Assembly (NCBI GenBank): GCA_937864265.1
Contig: CALMIR010000017.1
Span: forward strand, 62,001 to 126,000
Direction: 5' to 3'
Origin: an uncultured Saprospirales bacterium
GTDB lineage: Bacteria; Bacteroidota; Bacteroidia; Chitinophagales; Saprospiraceae
DNA length: 64,000 nucleotides
In this document: piece after piece, positions 16,966 to 25,707 of the stretch
How the letters are laid out: each line of letters opens with the position of its first letter
Numbering within the stretch: the first letter of the stretch is position 1
Made by a program: the position numbers and the translations under genes
The notes under the pieces: model-generated
What the model was told of the DNA's origin: nothing
What the model saw: the letters and a program-made list of their open reading frames with translations, nothing else
Databases searched by the model: none

Positions 16966-19587
16966 ATGAAACCAATATTTTTTCTTTTCCTGCTTTTAGC
17001 TTTCCCTTCGGCCATTTACGGCCAGTTAAGTGATGATTTTCAAGACGGTGATTTTACCAATGCTCCGGAGTGGTTCGGACAGACGGATCGCTTCGTTGTG
17101 ACCAACGGAGAGCTGCAACTGATGGACGAAGGTGCTACAGGTAGCGATAACTTTTCCTACTTGTATTTGCCTGCCTTGACTTCAACGGATGCGGCTACCA
17201 CTTGGGAGTTTAAAGTCCGGTTGGAATTTTCGCCTTCTACCAGCAATTTTGCCCAGGTTTTTCTAAATTCCAGTTCGCCTGATTTGATGGGCGGCCTAAC
17301 TGGCTATTTTGTACGAATTGGGGGAATTAGCGGTGCGGATGATGCGGTGGAGCTATTCCGACAGGACGGCACATCTTCAACATCTTTGATTAGTGGAACG
17401 CCAGGAGGGGCAGGAGGTGACCCCGTAGTCGTCAGTGTAAAAGTCAACCGGGATACGGACGGCAATTGGGAATTGTTGGCCGATTATACAGGGGGAACCA
17501 ACTACCAATTGGAAGGAATTGCTCAAGACAATACGTATTCCCTCGGCAGTTTTTTGGGGCTTTATTGCCGTTATACCAGCACCCGAAACGATGCTTTTTT
17601 CTTTGACGATATTCTCATTAACCCATTGTACCTGGATACGGCCGCTCCCGAACTAATTGCGCTGGATGTTGTCAATGAAGATTCCCTGATATTGCAATTC
17701 AGCGAAAACCTGAATGCTGATCAGGCCATTGGCCCCTCGCATTACAGCATCAATAATGGCATTGGCAATCCCCAATCTGTTGTATTGAGCCAAGAAATAC
17801 CTTCCCGGGTTTTTTTGAAATTGGCTACGCCACTGAGCAGCTTTCAAACTTATACCTTGACGGTAAATAATATTGAAGACACTTTTGGAAATAATTTGAG
17901 TACGCAGAGTTTGGACTTCACTTTCGTCAAAGAAGAAACGCCCGCTTTTGACGATTTGATCATTTCTGAAATCATGGCCGATCCATCTGAGCCGGTGGGT
18001 TTACCCAATACGGAGTTTGTCGAATTGCACAACAGAAGTGAAAAAGCCCTGCAATTGGAAGGTGTCGTTTTTACAGCGGGCACAACGACGAAAACCCTTA
18101 CCGCGTATTTGCTGTTGCCAGGTGAATATGTTGTTCTTTGCAACGATGAATTTCAGGCCGATTTTGCTGCGTATGGCAACGTGCTGTCTTTGAGTAGTTT
18201 TCCATCGCTAACCAATGGCGGGGCAACTTTGTCTCTGACGAACAGCGAAGGTATTCCTGTTTTTGCAGTGACTTATGCTGACACCTGGTACCAGGATGAG
18301 GCAAAGGAAGATGGCGGTTATACTTTAGAACTGATTGATTTGGACGGCCCTTATGATTGCGCGGCCAATTGGCGGGCTTCTAATAATAGCTTGGGTGGCA
18401 CACCGGCACAGGCCAATTCGTGGCTCGGCGAAACGCCTGATGCAAACGGCCCCAATTTGATCGGTGTGGCAGTCAATAATGATCAGGAGGTTTTGCTCCA
18501 ATTTGATGAAACACTGGATATCTCAAGCGCAGAAGCCTTGGACAATTACAACTTTTCGCCTCCATTGGCTATTGCAGCAGCTTTTCTACAACTACCTGAA
18601 AGTAATGCGGTCATTTTGGTTTTGGAAGCACCATTGGCCTCTGGCACAGCTTATGATTTAACGATTGGTGCGGCCATTACAGATTGCCTGGGAAATGAAA
18701 GATTGGCGGATACTTCTGTATTGGTCGGTTTGCCTGAGCCCATTTTGGCAGGTGATTTAGTGATTAATGAAGTGTTGTTTAATCCTGAGGTGGGCGGAGA
18801 GGATTTTGTGGAGCTTTACAATAGATCGGCTAAAATATTCAATTTGAACACCTTAGTGATTGCCAATACCCAAAAAGAAACGGGAGATACCATCAAACAG
18901 GTAAAAACAGATTTCCTGTTGTTTCCTGGCGAATATGTGGTCATCACGGATGAACCAGACGATATTTTACAGCGCTATGTGGTACAAAATCCATCTGCGC
19001 TGTTGAGCAACGACTTGCCGACTCTTGAAGCTGAGTCGGGCAATGTGACTATCAGGTACCAGGGGACAGTGATTGACGCTTTTGATTACGATGCCGATTT
19101 TCATTATCCTTTGTTGAGTTCAGAGCGCGGGGTTTCGCTGGAACGCATTTCCTTTGATGCTGCTACCCAGGGCGCTGGTAACTGGCATTCGGCCGCTTCT
19201 TCGGTTGGCTATGCGACACCTACTTATCAAAACTCACAGATTCGCGAATTTAGCCCCTTATTGGATGAAATGATCGATTTGCCTTTCATGACGTTTTCAC
19301 CCGATAACGATGGTTTTGACGATGTGTTGTTTATTAACTACAAAACAGAAGAGCCTGGCTTTTCCATGAATCTGGCCATTTATGATGCCTATGGCCGATT
19401 GATACGCCGTTTGGTGAATAATGAAACGCTGGGCGGAGAGGGTGTTTTCAAATGGGATGGTATCGACGAAGAAGGCCATCGGGCAAGGATTGGGATTTAT
19501 GTGCTGTGGTTCGAATTGTTTAGCACCCAGGGACAGGTAGAAAGTGGCAAGCGAACTTGTGTATTGGCTGGACGTTTGAGTGAGTAA
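16966..19587 (+). CDS. Secreted lamin-tail-domain surface protein with gliding/FlgD-like C-terminal domain
   Basis: The 873-aa protein starts with a signal peptide (MKPIFFLFLLLAFPSAIYGQ). Residues about 22-220 look like a concanavalin-type beta sandwich. Two Ig-like SbsA-type domains (about 228-325 and 490-590; VNEDSLILQFSENLNADQA, NNDQEVLLQFDETLDISSAE) alternate with two lamin-tail domains (about 330-450, LIISEIMADPSEPVGLPNTE; about 597-730, DLVINEVLFNPEVGGEDFVE). The C-terminus has FSPDNDGFDDVLFINYK and a FlgD-like end typical of gliding-motility-associated T9SS cargo. Lamin-tail domains in bacteria are linked to extracellular nucleases and surface adhesion; no catalytic motif is visible here. 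Transcribed divergently from asd. Confidence 0.85.
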   Translation: MKPIFFLFLLLAFPSAIYGQLSDDFQDGDFTNAPEWFGQTDRFVVTNGELQLMDEGATGSDNFSYLYLPALTSTDAATTWEFKVRLEFSPSTSNFAQVFLNSSSPDLMGGLTGYFVRIGGISGADDAVELFRQDGTSSTSLISGTPGGAGGDPVVVSVKVNRDTDGNWELLADYTGGTNYQLEGIAQDNTYSLGSFLGLYCRYTSTRNDAFFFDDILINPLYLDTAAPELIALDVVNEDSLILQFSENLNADQAIGPSHYSINNGIGNPQSVVLSQEIPSRVFLKLATPLSSFQTYTLTVNNIEDTFGNNLSTQSLDFTFVKEETPAFDDLIISEIMADPSEPVGLPNTEFVELHNRSEKALQLEGVVFTAGTTTKTLTAYLLLPGEYVVLCNDEFQADFAAYGNVLSLSSFPSLTNGGATLSLTNSEGIPVFAVTYADTWYQDEAKEDGGYTLELIDLDGPYDCAANWRASNNSLGGTPAQANSWLGETPDANGPNLIGVAVNNDQEVLLQFDETLDISSAEALDNYNFSPPLAIAAAFLQLPESNAVILVLEAPLASGTAYDLTIGAAITDCLGNERLADTSVLVGLPEPILAGDLVINEVLFNPEVGGEDFVELYNRSAKIFNLNTLVIANTQKETGDTIKQVKTDFLLFPGEYVVITDEPDDILQRYVVQNPSALLSNDLPTLEAESGNVTIRYQGTVIDAFDYDADFHYPLLSSERGVSLERISFDAATQGAGNWHSAASSVGYATPTYQNSQIREFSPLLDEMIDLPFMTFSPDNDGFDDVLFINYKTEEPGFSMNLAIYDAYGRLIRRLVNNETLGGEGVFKWDGIDEEGHRARIGIYVLWFELFSTQGQVESGKRTCVLAGRLSE

Positions 19588-19597
19588 ATCGCGGTTG

Positions 19598-20173
19598 TCA
19601 GGCGAATAAATCGCTGACCGAAATGGCAAAATCAGGCAATACCGGTTCGGCGGAGCAAATATCATCGTTAAGACAAATATGTACTTCTTTTAAGGAGCGA
19701 TATACCTCGACTTTTTGATGGTTGGGGTAAATGACCCACAGCACCTGCACGCCATTGGAAAAGTATTCTGCTTTTTTATCTTCTAAATTGCTGACCTGAT
19801 CATTTTGGGAAATAATTTCAATAACAAACTGGCAAACAGTGGGGCGTCCGTCTCTGGAGGCTTTCATTTGTTCCCCACTAAGGTAGGCTATATCAGGACG
19901 GCGAGTGCGATTGGAGAAAGGCAAGAACATGTCCACTTCACACATGAGCATACCTTTATTACTATATGATGTTGTTTTTAGAAACAAATCAAGCAGATTT
20001 TGAAAGATAAAAAACTGTTCTCTATTCATTGTTCTGGGTCTTTGCTCTACGATACCGCCATTCCATTCGTATTTGAAAGGAGCCTCCACATTGCTATAAT
20101 GCGAAAGAAAATCTTCGAGCGAAACGAAGTCGGTCGTAGCTATAATGGGAATGGAAGCTGCTTGTGTAGGCAT
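19598..20173 (-). CDS. Uma2 family (DUF820) PD-(D/E)XK nuclease-like protein
   Basis: The 191-aa protein contains the Uma2 core: EWNGGIVEQRPRTMNREQ, RRPDIAYLSGEQM with the metal-binding Asp, CQFVIEIISQNDQ with the Glu-x-Ile-Ser pattern, and KKAEYFSNGVQVLWVIYPNH. These make up the PD-(D/E)XK fold elements of the family. Biological role is unknown; the family is abundant in Cyanobacteria and found in Bacteroidota. The stop lies 10 bp from the stop of the convergent lamin-tail gene. Confidence 0.9.
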   Translation of the reverse strand: MPTQAASIPIIATTDFVSLEDFLSHYSNVEAPFKYEWNGGIVEQRPRTMNREQFFIFQNLLDLFLKTTSYSNKGMLMCEVDMFLPFSNRTRRPDIAYLSGEQMKASRDGRPTVCQFVIEIISQNDQVSNLEDKKAEYFSNGVQVLWVIYPNHQKVEVYRSLKEVHICLNDDICSAEPVLPDFAISVSDLFA

Positions 20174-20220
20174 TACTATTTGGATTTGACCCTTACAAAT
20201 ATAATGGTATTCGACGGTTT

Positions 20221-21159
20221 TTACAAATAAAACTCCAGCCCGGCAAAATAGCGCGCCAGATCATGGCTGGCAGGCATAGGACGGCTTTGGCGTTCCGCTT
20301 GAACAGGCGCTTTGCCGCTTATCGCAAAATCCAGAATAGCTTTGGTAACGGCAGCTTTGCCCAGGTGATGTCCGGCGCCTTTGGGGCTGTGCAGCCAGCT
20401 ATTGGCCCAGTATGCGTGGTACCTTTGGGTATGGCGATAAGGCGTCACCGCATCGTCTGGATCGTGTACGAGCAGCGCTTCAATATGGGGCAGACTGCCT
20501 GCGTTTCTGGCCAGGTCGTATTCTTGAATGGAACGTCTGATTTTTTGCTCCAAGTAATGGATCATATGCCTGTATAAACCCCGACGCAAATTTAGGGTGC
20601 TTCGGAATTGCCTGAAAACAGAAGGCGCATCGCTGAAAGCACTCATAATAATCATGCGCTGTGGATGCAGTCTTTCCGGCGATTCATACACTGCTTGTAC
20701 ACTGCTGGCACCACCAAAAGAATGGCCAATCATGACTTCTGGTTTGCCATATTTAAGCACCAGGTTTTTGATGCAGTTGATATTGACAGGTAATGTGACC
20801 AGCCCTTTGGGCGACTGGCCGTGCCCGGGAGGATCATAGGCCACAACCTGGAATCCAGCATCTACCAGTGCAGGCACAAAATGACGCCATCTGCCTGCAT
20901 TGTATCCCCAGCCGTAACTCAGCAGCACCAATGGATGATTGGTATTTCCCCAATGATAGGTTCTGATAGAAGTTTCGCCTACGTTGAGAAAGTCCAGTCG
21001 AGCCGTTTTCAAAAAGGAACGGTCTTTTTCTCTGATTTGCGGCTTGGGCGGACTGGCAAATAAGCGCAGCACTTGTCGTGCCGTAGCCTTTGGCCTTACG
21101 ATTGACCATACATTTAGCCCCATTCCCACTGTTTTATAAAGCAATTGTTGTGCAGTCAT
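20221..21159 (-). CDS. Alpha/beta hydrolase
   Basis: The 312-aa protein has the hydrolase fold: oxyanion region YGWGYNAGRWRHFVPALVDA, nucleophile elbow MIGHSFGGASSVQAVY (Ser), acid LLVHDPDDAVTPYRH (Asp) and His in GAGHHLGKAAVTK. There is no signal peptide; the N-terminus has a short hydrophobic/basic stretch. The start codon overlaps the stop of the TetR regulator by 4 bp (ATGA arrangement), so the two are translationally coupled and the hydrolase is probably under that repressor. Substrate unknown; esterase or haloalkane-type hydrolase possible. Confidence 0.92.
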   Translation of the reverse strand: MTAQQLLYKTVGMGLNVWSIVRPKATARQVLRLFASPPKPQIREKDRSFLKTARLDFLNVGETSIRTYHWGNTNHPLVLLSYGWGYNAGRWRHFVPALVDAGFQVVAYDPPGHGQSPKGLVTLPVNINCIKNLVLKYGKPEVMIGHSFGGASSVQAVYESPERLHPQRMIIMSAFSDAPSVFRQFRSTLNLRRGLYRHMIHYLEQKIRRSIQEYDLARNAGSLPHIEALLVHDPDDAVTPYRHTQRYHAYWANSWLHSPKGAGHHLGKAAVTKAILDFAISGKAPVQAERQSRPMPASHDLARYFAGLEFYL

Positions 21160-21752
21160 AATTGGATGTATTCAAGGTGATTGGATGTAGGTATTGGATC
21201 GGGTTGATACGGAGCAGTTACCCTTTTGACGAACGATTCTAAATGCCTTTCATCGCCCGTTAGTTTGAAAAAAGTAACCGCGCCTTCGTATTCTAAAAGC
21301 AATTGGTAGGCTTTGGCTGCTGCATGGTCAGTTGGCATATAGTTGCTTAATATATGCGTAACAGCTACTTGCCACTCTTTGAAAATACTGACGAGATAAT
21401 CATTGAACCAGCCTTCTCGCCCGGTTTCAAGAATGATATTCGCAAAAAAGCAGCCGCGTTGCTCTATTTTGGCCAAGCGATTCTGGCGGCGCAGCAATTT
21501 TTCTAACCGCTGTTCTGGCGGCAGATTTTCCTGGGCAACGGATAATACGTAATGCCTAAATTGTTCCATTGCGTACTCCAACACAGCATGCATGAGGTTT
21601 TCTTTCGAACCAAAATGGTGGAGCAAACCCGCTTTACCCAAGCCTGCGGCTTCAGCTAGTTGACTAATGGAGGCTGCATGAAAACCCTGTGAGTGGAAAA
21701 CTTCCCAGCAACGCTGCAAAATTTCGTTCTTTTCTACTTTTTGAACAGGCAT
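21156..21752 (-). CDS. TetR/AcrR family transcriptional regulator
   Basis: The 198-aa protein has an N-terminal HTH of TetR type: FHSQGFHAASISQLAEAAGL followed by GKAGLLHHFGSKENLMHAVL. The C-terminal ligand domain is typical in length and contains QNRLAKIEQRGCFFANIILE, as in AcuR/QacR-like members. It heads a two-gene operon with the alpha/beta hydrolase. A strong palindrome lies 14 bp upstream of the start codon, which indicates autoregulation. Confidence 0.95.
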   Translation of the reverse strand: MPVQKVEKNEILQRCWEVFHSQGFHAASISQLAEAAGLGKAGLLHHFGSKENLMHAVLEYAMEQFRHYVLSVAQENLPPEQRLEKLLRRQNRLAKIEQRGCFFANIILETGREGWFNDYLVSIFKEWQVAVTHILSNYMPTDHAAAKAYQLLLEYEGAVTFFKLTGDERHLESFVKRVTAPYQPDPIPTSNHLEYIQL

Positions 21753-21765
21753 GATTTTATTTTAC

Positions 21766-21787
21766 TTACCAACCGATCGGTAGGCAA
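21766..21787. promoter_or_regulatory. Probable TetR operator
   Basis: An imperfect 22-bp dyad is centred between 21776 and 21777. Its core ACCGATCGGT (21772-21781) is a perfect 10-bp palindrome and 18 of 22 positions are symmetric. It lies just upstream of the TetR start codon (21752), where autorepressors of this family bind. The size and ACCGxxCGGT core fit TetR operators. Confidence 0.65.
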
Positions 21788-22116
21788 AATTAATCACTTT
21801 TTTGATACTTTACAAAAAAGCTTTCTTTTTTTTCTTTTATAAAGCGCTTCTTAACTTTTCTGTGGTATTTAATATTTCTATAAACCCAAATTGGTCTATG
21901 GCATGATTTTGAAAAATAATAATTTGATAATCAAATATTTGGTAAAAAATTTAGTGCAAACGAATAATCCAGTCAACCCCGACAAAATGATGAATTGATT
22001 TCCAAGAAGATAACAGCCTATTTACTTTGTGTATCGAAATAAGTAGTTGGCAAAATAATGATCAGCCATATAGAATTTTGCCATTATTTGAGCTTGACCA
22101 ACTAAACAACCAAATT
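21788..22116. other. AT-rich intergenic region between TetR and lipase genes
   Basis: About 330 bp, strongly AT-rich, with long T runs around 21820-21840. An open frame from 22027 joins the downstream lipase in frame, but its first 30 residues lack signal-peptide character, so that part is treated as leader. No RNA gene or repeat recognised. Confidence 0.4.
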
Positions 22117-23172
22117 ATGTTCAAACACCAGTTCCCTCTTGCAATTTTGATCGTTTTGTGGTTCAGCGCTTGTGAAAAAGAGCCATTTTTGGAAAACGTT
22201 CCAGTCACTGAAGCTGGAGAAATGGATGAATCAGGTATTAGCACCTTACAGGGCTTTATTTATCCAGAAGATGCCTTAACTCCCCGCAGTTTGGCTGACA
22301 TCACGCTTACTACTCATTTTCAAAGTTGGTTATCCGCGAATGGCTATGGAGCATACCAGTTTTCCAACCCAGCAATTGACGGCGATAGTTTTGGTGGAAA
22401 AGCGAACAACAATACCCCGGTAACCAAGCAGCCCGTTTTATTTTTCCATGGCAATGGGGATAAGGCAGTCGGGTATTTAGGCACGACTCAATCGGGTTGG
22501 ACTGGCTCTTTGAATTATTTTCTGGGTCAAGGCTACACAGAGGCAGAATTGTATGCCATAACTTGGGGCGATGCCAATCCCTTACTCAGTGCTTACCAAA
22601 CACATTCCAAGCCTTATGTGATGCGCATTCGGGCTTTTATTGAAGCCGTATTGGCTTACACCGGATCGAGCAAAGTGGATATCGTGTGCCATTCGATGGG
22701 CGTTACACTCTGTCGTAAGGCCATCGAAGGTGGCTGGGCTTATGACCCGGATAACGGAGGTGCCTACTATTTGGGGGCTTCTTTGACTAACAAAGTCGAT
22801 GCTTTTATCGGAATCGCTGGCGGCAATAAAGGGTTGACCAATTGCTACTTCTCCCCGGGCAACCTGACGGAAACCTGCAACGATGAAACGGGTTTTTATC
22901 CGGGCTATTTGTGGTTTGGGCAAGTGTATGGCGTATCCGACTTTATAGCCGATGTCAATTCTTCATCCGGTTACGAAGGGAGCTATCGGTACAGTATCTG
23001 GTCGCCAAATGACCAGATAGTTGGCTATGGCTGTATCGTGTATGGTCAAAATACGTGTTATCTACCGGGTCAAACAGGGCATAAGTCCTATTCCGCCTAT
23101 GGGCATTTCGGCTTAAAGGACAATACAGGATATTGCCAGTATCAAATGGCAACGGCGCACCAAATACCTTGA
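22117..23172 (+). CDS. Lipoprotein lipase (class 2 lipase-like, alpha/beta hydrolase)
   Basis: A 351-aa protein is read from ATG 22117. This start gives a lipoprotein signal (MFKHQFPLAILIVLWFSACE), whereas the longer frame would bury it. The hydrolase part has PVLFFHGNGDKAVG, YAITWGDANPL and the nucleophile elbow VDIVCHSMGVTLCRKAI with Ser in C-H-S-M-G. Later segments KVDAFIGIAGGNKGLTNCY and YSIWSPNDQIVGYGC place the Asp, and GQTGHKSYSAYGHFGLKD the His. The pattern is that of lipase class 2/LipB-type triacylglycerol lipases. Paired cysteines suggest disulfides, fitting an extracytoplasmic location. Probably anchored to the outer membrane. Confidence 0.85.
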   Translation: MFKHQFPLAILIVLWFSACEKEPFLENVPVTEAGEMDESGISTLQGFIYPEDALTPRSLADITLTTHFQSWLSANGYGAYQFSNPAIDGDSFGGKANNNTPVTKQPVLFFHGNGDKAVGYLGTTQSGWTGSLNYFLGQGYTEAELYAITWGDANPLLSAYQTHSKPYVMRIRAFIEAVLAYTGSSKVDIVCHSMGVTLCRKAIEGGWAYDPDNGGAYYLGASLTNKVDAFIGIAGGNKGLTNCYFSPGNLTETCNDETGFYPGYLWFGQVYGVSDFIADVNSSSGYEGSYRYSIWSPNDQIVGYGCIVYGQNTCYLPGQTGHKSYSAYGHFGLKDNTGYCQYQMATAHQIP

Positions 23173-23199
23173 AGGATATAAATACTGTGTTTTCAAACT

Positions 23200-23236
23200 A
23201 GGAACCACCCGCCTTTCAGTGGGCAGGAAAACTTGA
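23200..23236. repeat. Short copy of the dispersed intergenic repeat
   Basis: The stretch reads GAACCACCCGCC, TTTCAGT, then GGGCAGGAAAACT. Its two ends match the outer arms of the larger copies near 26.75 kb (GGGCAGGAAAACT) and 55.02 kb (GAAACCACCCGCC). It lies in the 100-bp gap before the DTG-repeat gene. Identification is by eye. Confidence 0.4.
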
Positions 23237-23272
23237 AAAATCAATTCACTCACATTTAAAAACTAAACGTTT

Positions 23273-24001
23273 ATGAAATTCAGCTTGAAATATTTGATGC
23301 TATGCCTACTGCTCAGTGGTACAGTTTTGCTCGTCAATTCATGTGGCGAAGATGAAGAACCGGAGCCTATGACGAGTTGTACAGATGGCATTCAAAACGG
23401 CGACGAAACGGGCATCGATTGCGGTGGTAGCTGTACAGCCTGCCCTACTTGTACAGATGGTATCCAAAACGGCGATGAAACCGGAGTGGATTGTGGCGGT
23501 GCTAACTGTCCAGCTTGCCCCACTTGTGAAGATGGCATCATGAATGGCGACGAAACAGGTGTCGATTGTGGCGGTGCAGACTGCCCTGCTTGCCCAGAAG
23601 GCGTACAAGGCGAATGGCAATCTTCTGGCACGAATGTAGCTCCATTGCTGGTTAGCTTATTTGCGGTGGACAGCATCTGGGCAGAATTCCGCTTGGATAT
23701 GACTTACACCGTGCATCAATTCGACCAAAGCGGCACCATGCTCGCTTTGGAAGGCACTTATGCCCAATCAAAATCAAGCGTTGGAGAGATATGGACGATT
23801 ACCGTCAACCAAACTTCTCCTGTCGCCTTTACCAGTTCGGGCATTTTTGAAGTGACCGCAGGCGATCCTGATGTCATGAAGTACGAAATCGTATTAGAAG
23901 ATGGTCAAAATACACCACCAACTCCTGAGGGTGGTTTTGGCAGTACCAATGGAGGTGCATTGGGCATGCTGAATGTTCAAACTTACTTGCGTTTGGACTA
24001 A
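23273..24001 (+). CDS. Lipoprotein with three Cys-rich DxNGDETGxDCGG repeats
   Basis: The 242-aa protein has a lipoprotein signal (LLSGTVLLVNSCGED). Residues 36-110 are three tandem repeats of 24-25 aa (CTDGIQNGDETGIDCGG, CTDGIQNGDETGVDCGG, CEDGIMNGDETGVDCGG) separated by CPAC-type links. Each repeat carries four cysteines and an acidic loop that could bind calcium. The remaining 130 residues form a beta-rich domain (QGEWQSSGTNVAPLL...YTVHQFDQSGTMLAL...) like lipocalin-type domains of Bacteroidota lipoproteins. The repeat type is common in secreted proteins of Bacteroidota and myxobacteria; function is not established. Confidence 0.8.
   Translation: MKFSLKYLMLCLLLSGTVLLVNSCGEDEEPEPMTSCTDGIQNGDETGIDCGGSCTACPTCTDGIQNGDETGVDCGGANCPACPTCEDGIMNGDETGVDCGGADCPACPEGVQGEWQSSGTNVAPLLVSLFAVDSIWAEFRLDMTYTVHQFDQSGTMLALEGTYAQSKSSVGEIWTITVNQTSPVAFTSSGIFEVTAGDPDVMKYEIVLEDGQNTPPTPEGGFGSTNGGALGMLNVQTYLRLD
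23378..23599 (+). repeat. Three in-frame tandem repeats of 72-75 bp
   Basis: Copies begin at 23378, 23450 and 23525, each encoding a C-x-D-G-I-x-N-G-D-E-T-G-x-D-C-G-G unit. The DNA copies are similar but not identical, with mostly synonymous differences, so the array is old enough to have diverged under protein-level selection. Confidence 0.85.
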
Positions 24002-24073
24002 AATTGGCAGTGAGCCAAATCGTATGCGTTCCCGGATGGCACAGGCTGTCCGGGAACTACAAAATCATCTGCT

Positions 24074-25636
24074 ATGATACGTATATTTGCTACAGAGGTA
24101 TTGCTATTGGTGATGACCATTTCATTCGGGCAGGCGCCAGCTTATTTCGATGCATTGGAAAAAAAGTTGCCCGAAAAGGCCAATAAGGAATTCCAGTTCC
24201 TGGCCTTTTTTTACAACCACGCGATCAATACGAATGTCTATCCCACCAATGACTTTTTGAAAGGACAGGTTTTAGGCCGCTTGTATGGGCAAAATACCAC
24301 CACCACGACGGACAGTTTGCGCCCATTCTATTTCGAGCAGCGGATTTTACCTTTTTTCATTTACTCGCCAAAGCTGTTCAATGGCAGAGCCATCTTGCGG
24401 GCTTCTTTTGAAATAGATTTTACTTGGGGGGACGCAGCCTATGGCACTGGCGGCAATTTTGGCGCAGCACCCTCTGCCGATCAGGTCAATTTGCAAACCC
24501 AAAACATAGAGCTGGAACTGATCCCAAAACCTGGCTATGCGATCAACCTGGGTCTGCAGCGCATGTACGACACGCCACACAACCCTTACCGAACCTTCTT
24601 TGAGCAAATGCTCAATACGGGCTATCGACTCCATTATTGGGGCACTGATGGGGTAGGGGTGTCGGTTCGCCGCGATGCCGATTACCACAAATGGAAGCTG
24701 GGCTATTACCAGCTTTATGAGAATAACATCCAAAAATCGGACGATGTATCCCTTTTTGAAATCAACTATTGTCATTCTATTGGTTTGAAAGGACGCTGGG
24801 GCGGTTCTTGGTATCATGTGCGCGACCGGGCCAATGGACAAGGCGGCCCATCTGTATTGGGGCAGGGGCTGAACAGCACGCTGAATGATTACAACGGAAC
24901 GTATCGCTTTCCTTTTGCAGGCAAACCCTATCAGGCAAATGTATCGTGGTTGGGCACTTATTTCAGTTACAACGAAAGCCAAATGATGGGCCAACTTTTT
25001 CTGAATGCTTATGCCAATTACAACTTTGGAAAAACCAAACTCGAAGAAAACGAGAAGCTAGAAGATGGCCCAACTATTGGAGGTTTTGGCGCTAATTTGC
25101 GCTTGGGCTATCGCTACGGTCAAACACCCCTGGATGCTTTTTGGCTGGACGCCATCTATACCTCCGGTGACGACAACGGCATAGAAGACGATAAATATTC
25201 CGGCGTAATGACGGGTAACACCTGGGGTACTCCGGCAGGTTTGTACGTCAACCATGGCGGATATTTGCTTTTTCCTCACGCAAATGTTGTGAATCGCTAT
25301 GTTGCTGCTGTAACGGATATTTCCAATTTGGGGCTTGGAGTAAGTGGGCTTTCCGTCAACTTCAGCAAGGATTTTATACCCAATAAATTTTCAGGAAAAA
25401 TAGGTGCTGTCGCAGCTTTGAGTAACGTAGAACCCGAAAATGGCGGCTCTTTCATCGGGTGGGAGGCCAACGCTAAACTGGCTTATCAACTGGGTGTATT
25501 TATGAGCGTCGAACTGCATGCTGCGCATATGTGGCTAGGTGATTTTTATGATAGCCCGGCGATACATGGCAATAAACCGACACCTCTGGCTAATCCCTAC
25601 ACCGCCTTTGTGGCATTTAGGTGGTTGATGTTTTGA
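24074..25636 (+). CDS. Outer-membrane beta-barrel protein (porin/alginate-export-like)
   Basis: The 520-aa protein has a signal peptide (MIRIFATEVLLLVMTISFGQ). The rest consists of alternating amphipathic strands rich in Tyr/Trp/Gly (GVGVSVRRDADYHKWKLGYY, NLRLGYRYGQTPLDAFWLDA), and it ends in a terminal aromatic residue (FVAFRWLMF) as in outer-membrane barrels. Length and pattern fit an 18-strand porin. The transported substrate is unknown. The gene runs in the same direction as the preceding lipoprotein and the following hydrolase, so it may be part of a surface uptake unit. Confidence 0.75.
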   Translation: MIRIFATEVLLLVMTISFGQAPAYFDALEKKLPEKANKEFQFLAFFYNHAINTNVYPTNDFLKGQVLGRLYGQNTTTTTDSLRPFYFEQRILPFFIYSPKLFNGRAILRASFEIDFTWGDAAYGTGGNFGAAPSADQVNLQTQNIELELIPKPGYAINLGLQRMYDTPHNPYRTFFEQMLNTGYRLHYWGTDGVGVSVRRDADYHKWKLGYYQLYENNIQKSDDVSLFEINYCHSIGLKGRWGGSWYHVRDRANGQGGPSVLGQGLNSTLNDYNGTYRFPFAGKPYQANVSWLGTYFSYNESQMMGQLFLNAYANYNFGKTKLEENEKLEDGPTIGGFGANLRLGYRYGQTPLDAFWLDAIYTSGDDNGIEDDKYSGVMTGNTWGTPAGLYVNHGGYLLFPHANVVNRYVAAVTDISNLGLGVSGLSVNFSKDFIPNKFSGKIGAVAALSNVEPENGGSFIGWEANAKLAYQLGVFMSVELHAAHMWLGDFYDSPAIHGNKPTPLANPYTAFVAFRWLMF

Positions 25637-25707
25637 GGATCGAAGCTATTGACGGGATTGAGAGCTTGTATCAAAAATTGAAAGTTACCTGCGTTAAATT
25701 ACAAATT

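Noticed and set aside
23378-23599. A repeat array as a possible CRISPR
   Set aside because: The units are adjacent, in frame and encode a protein repeat; there are no spacers and no cas genes.
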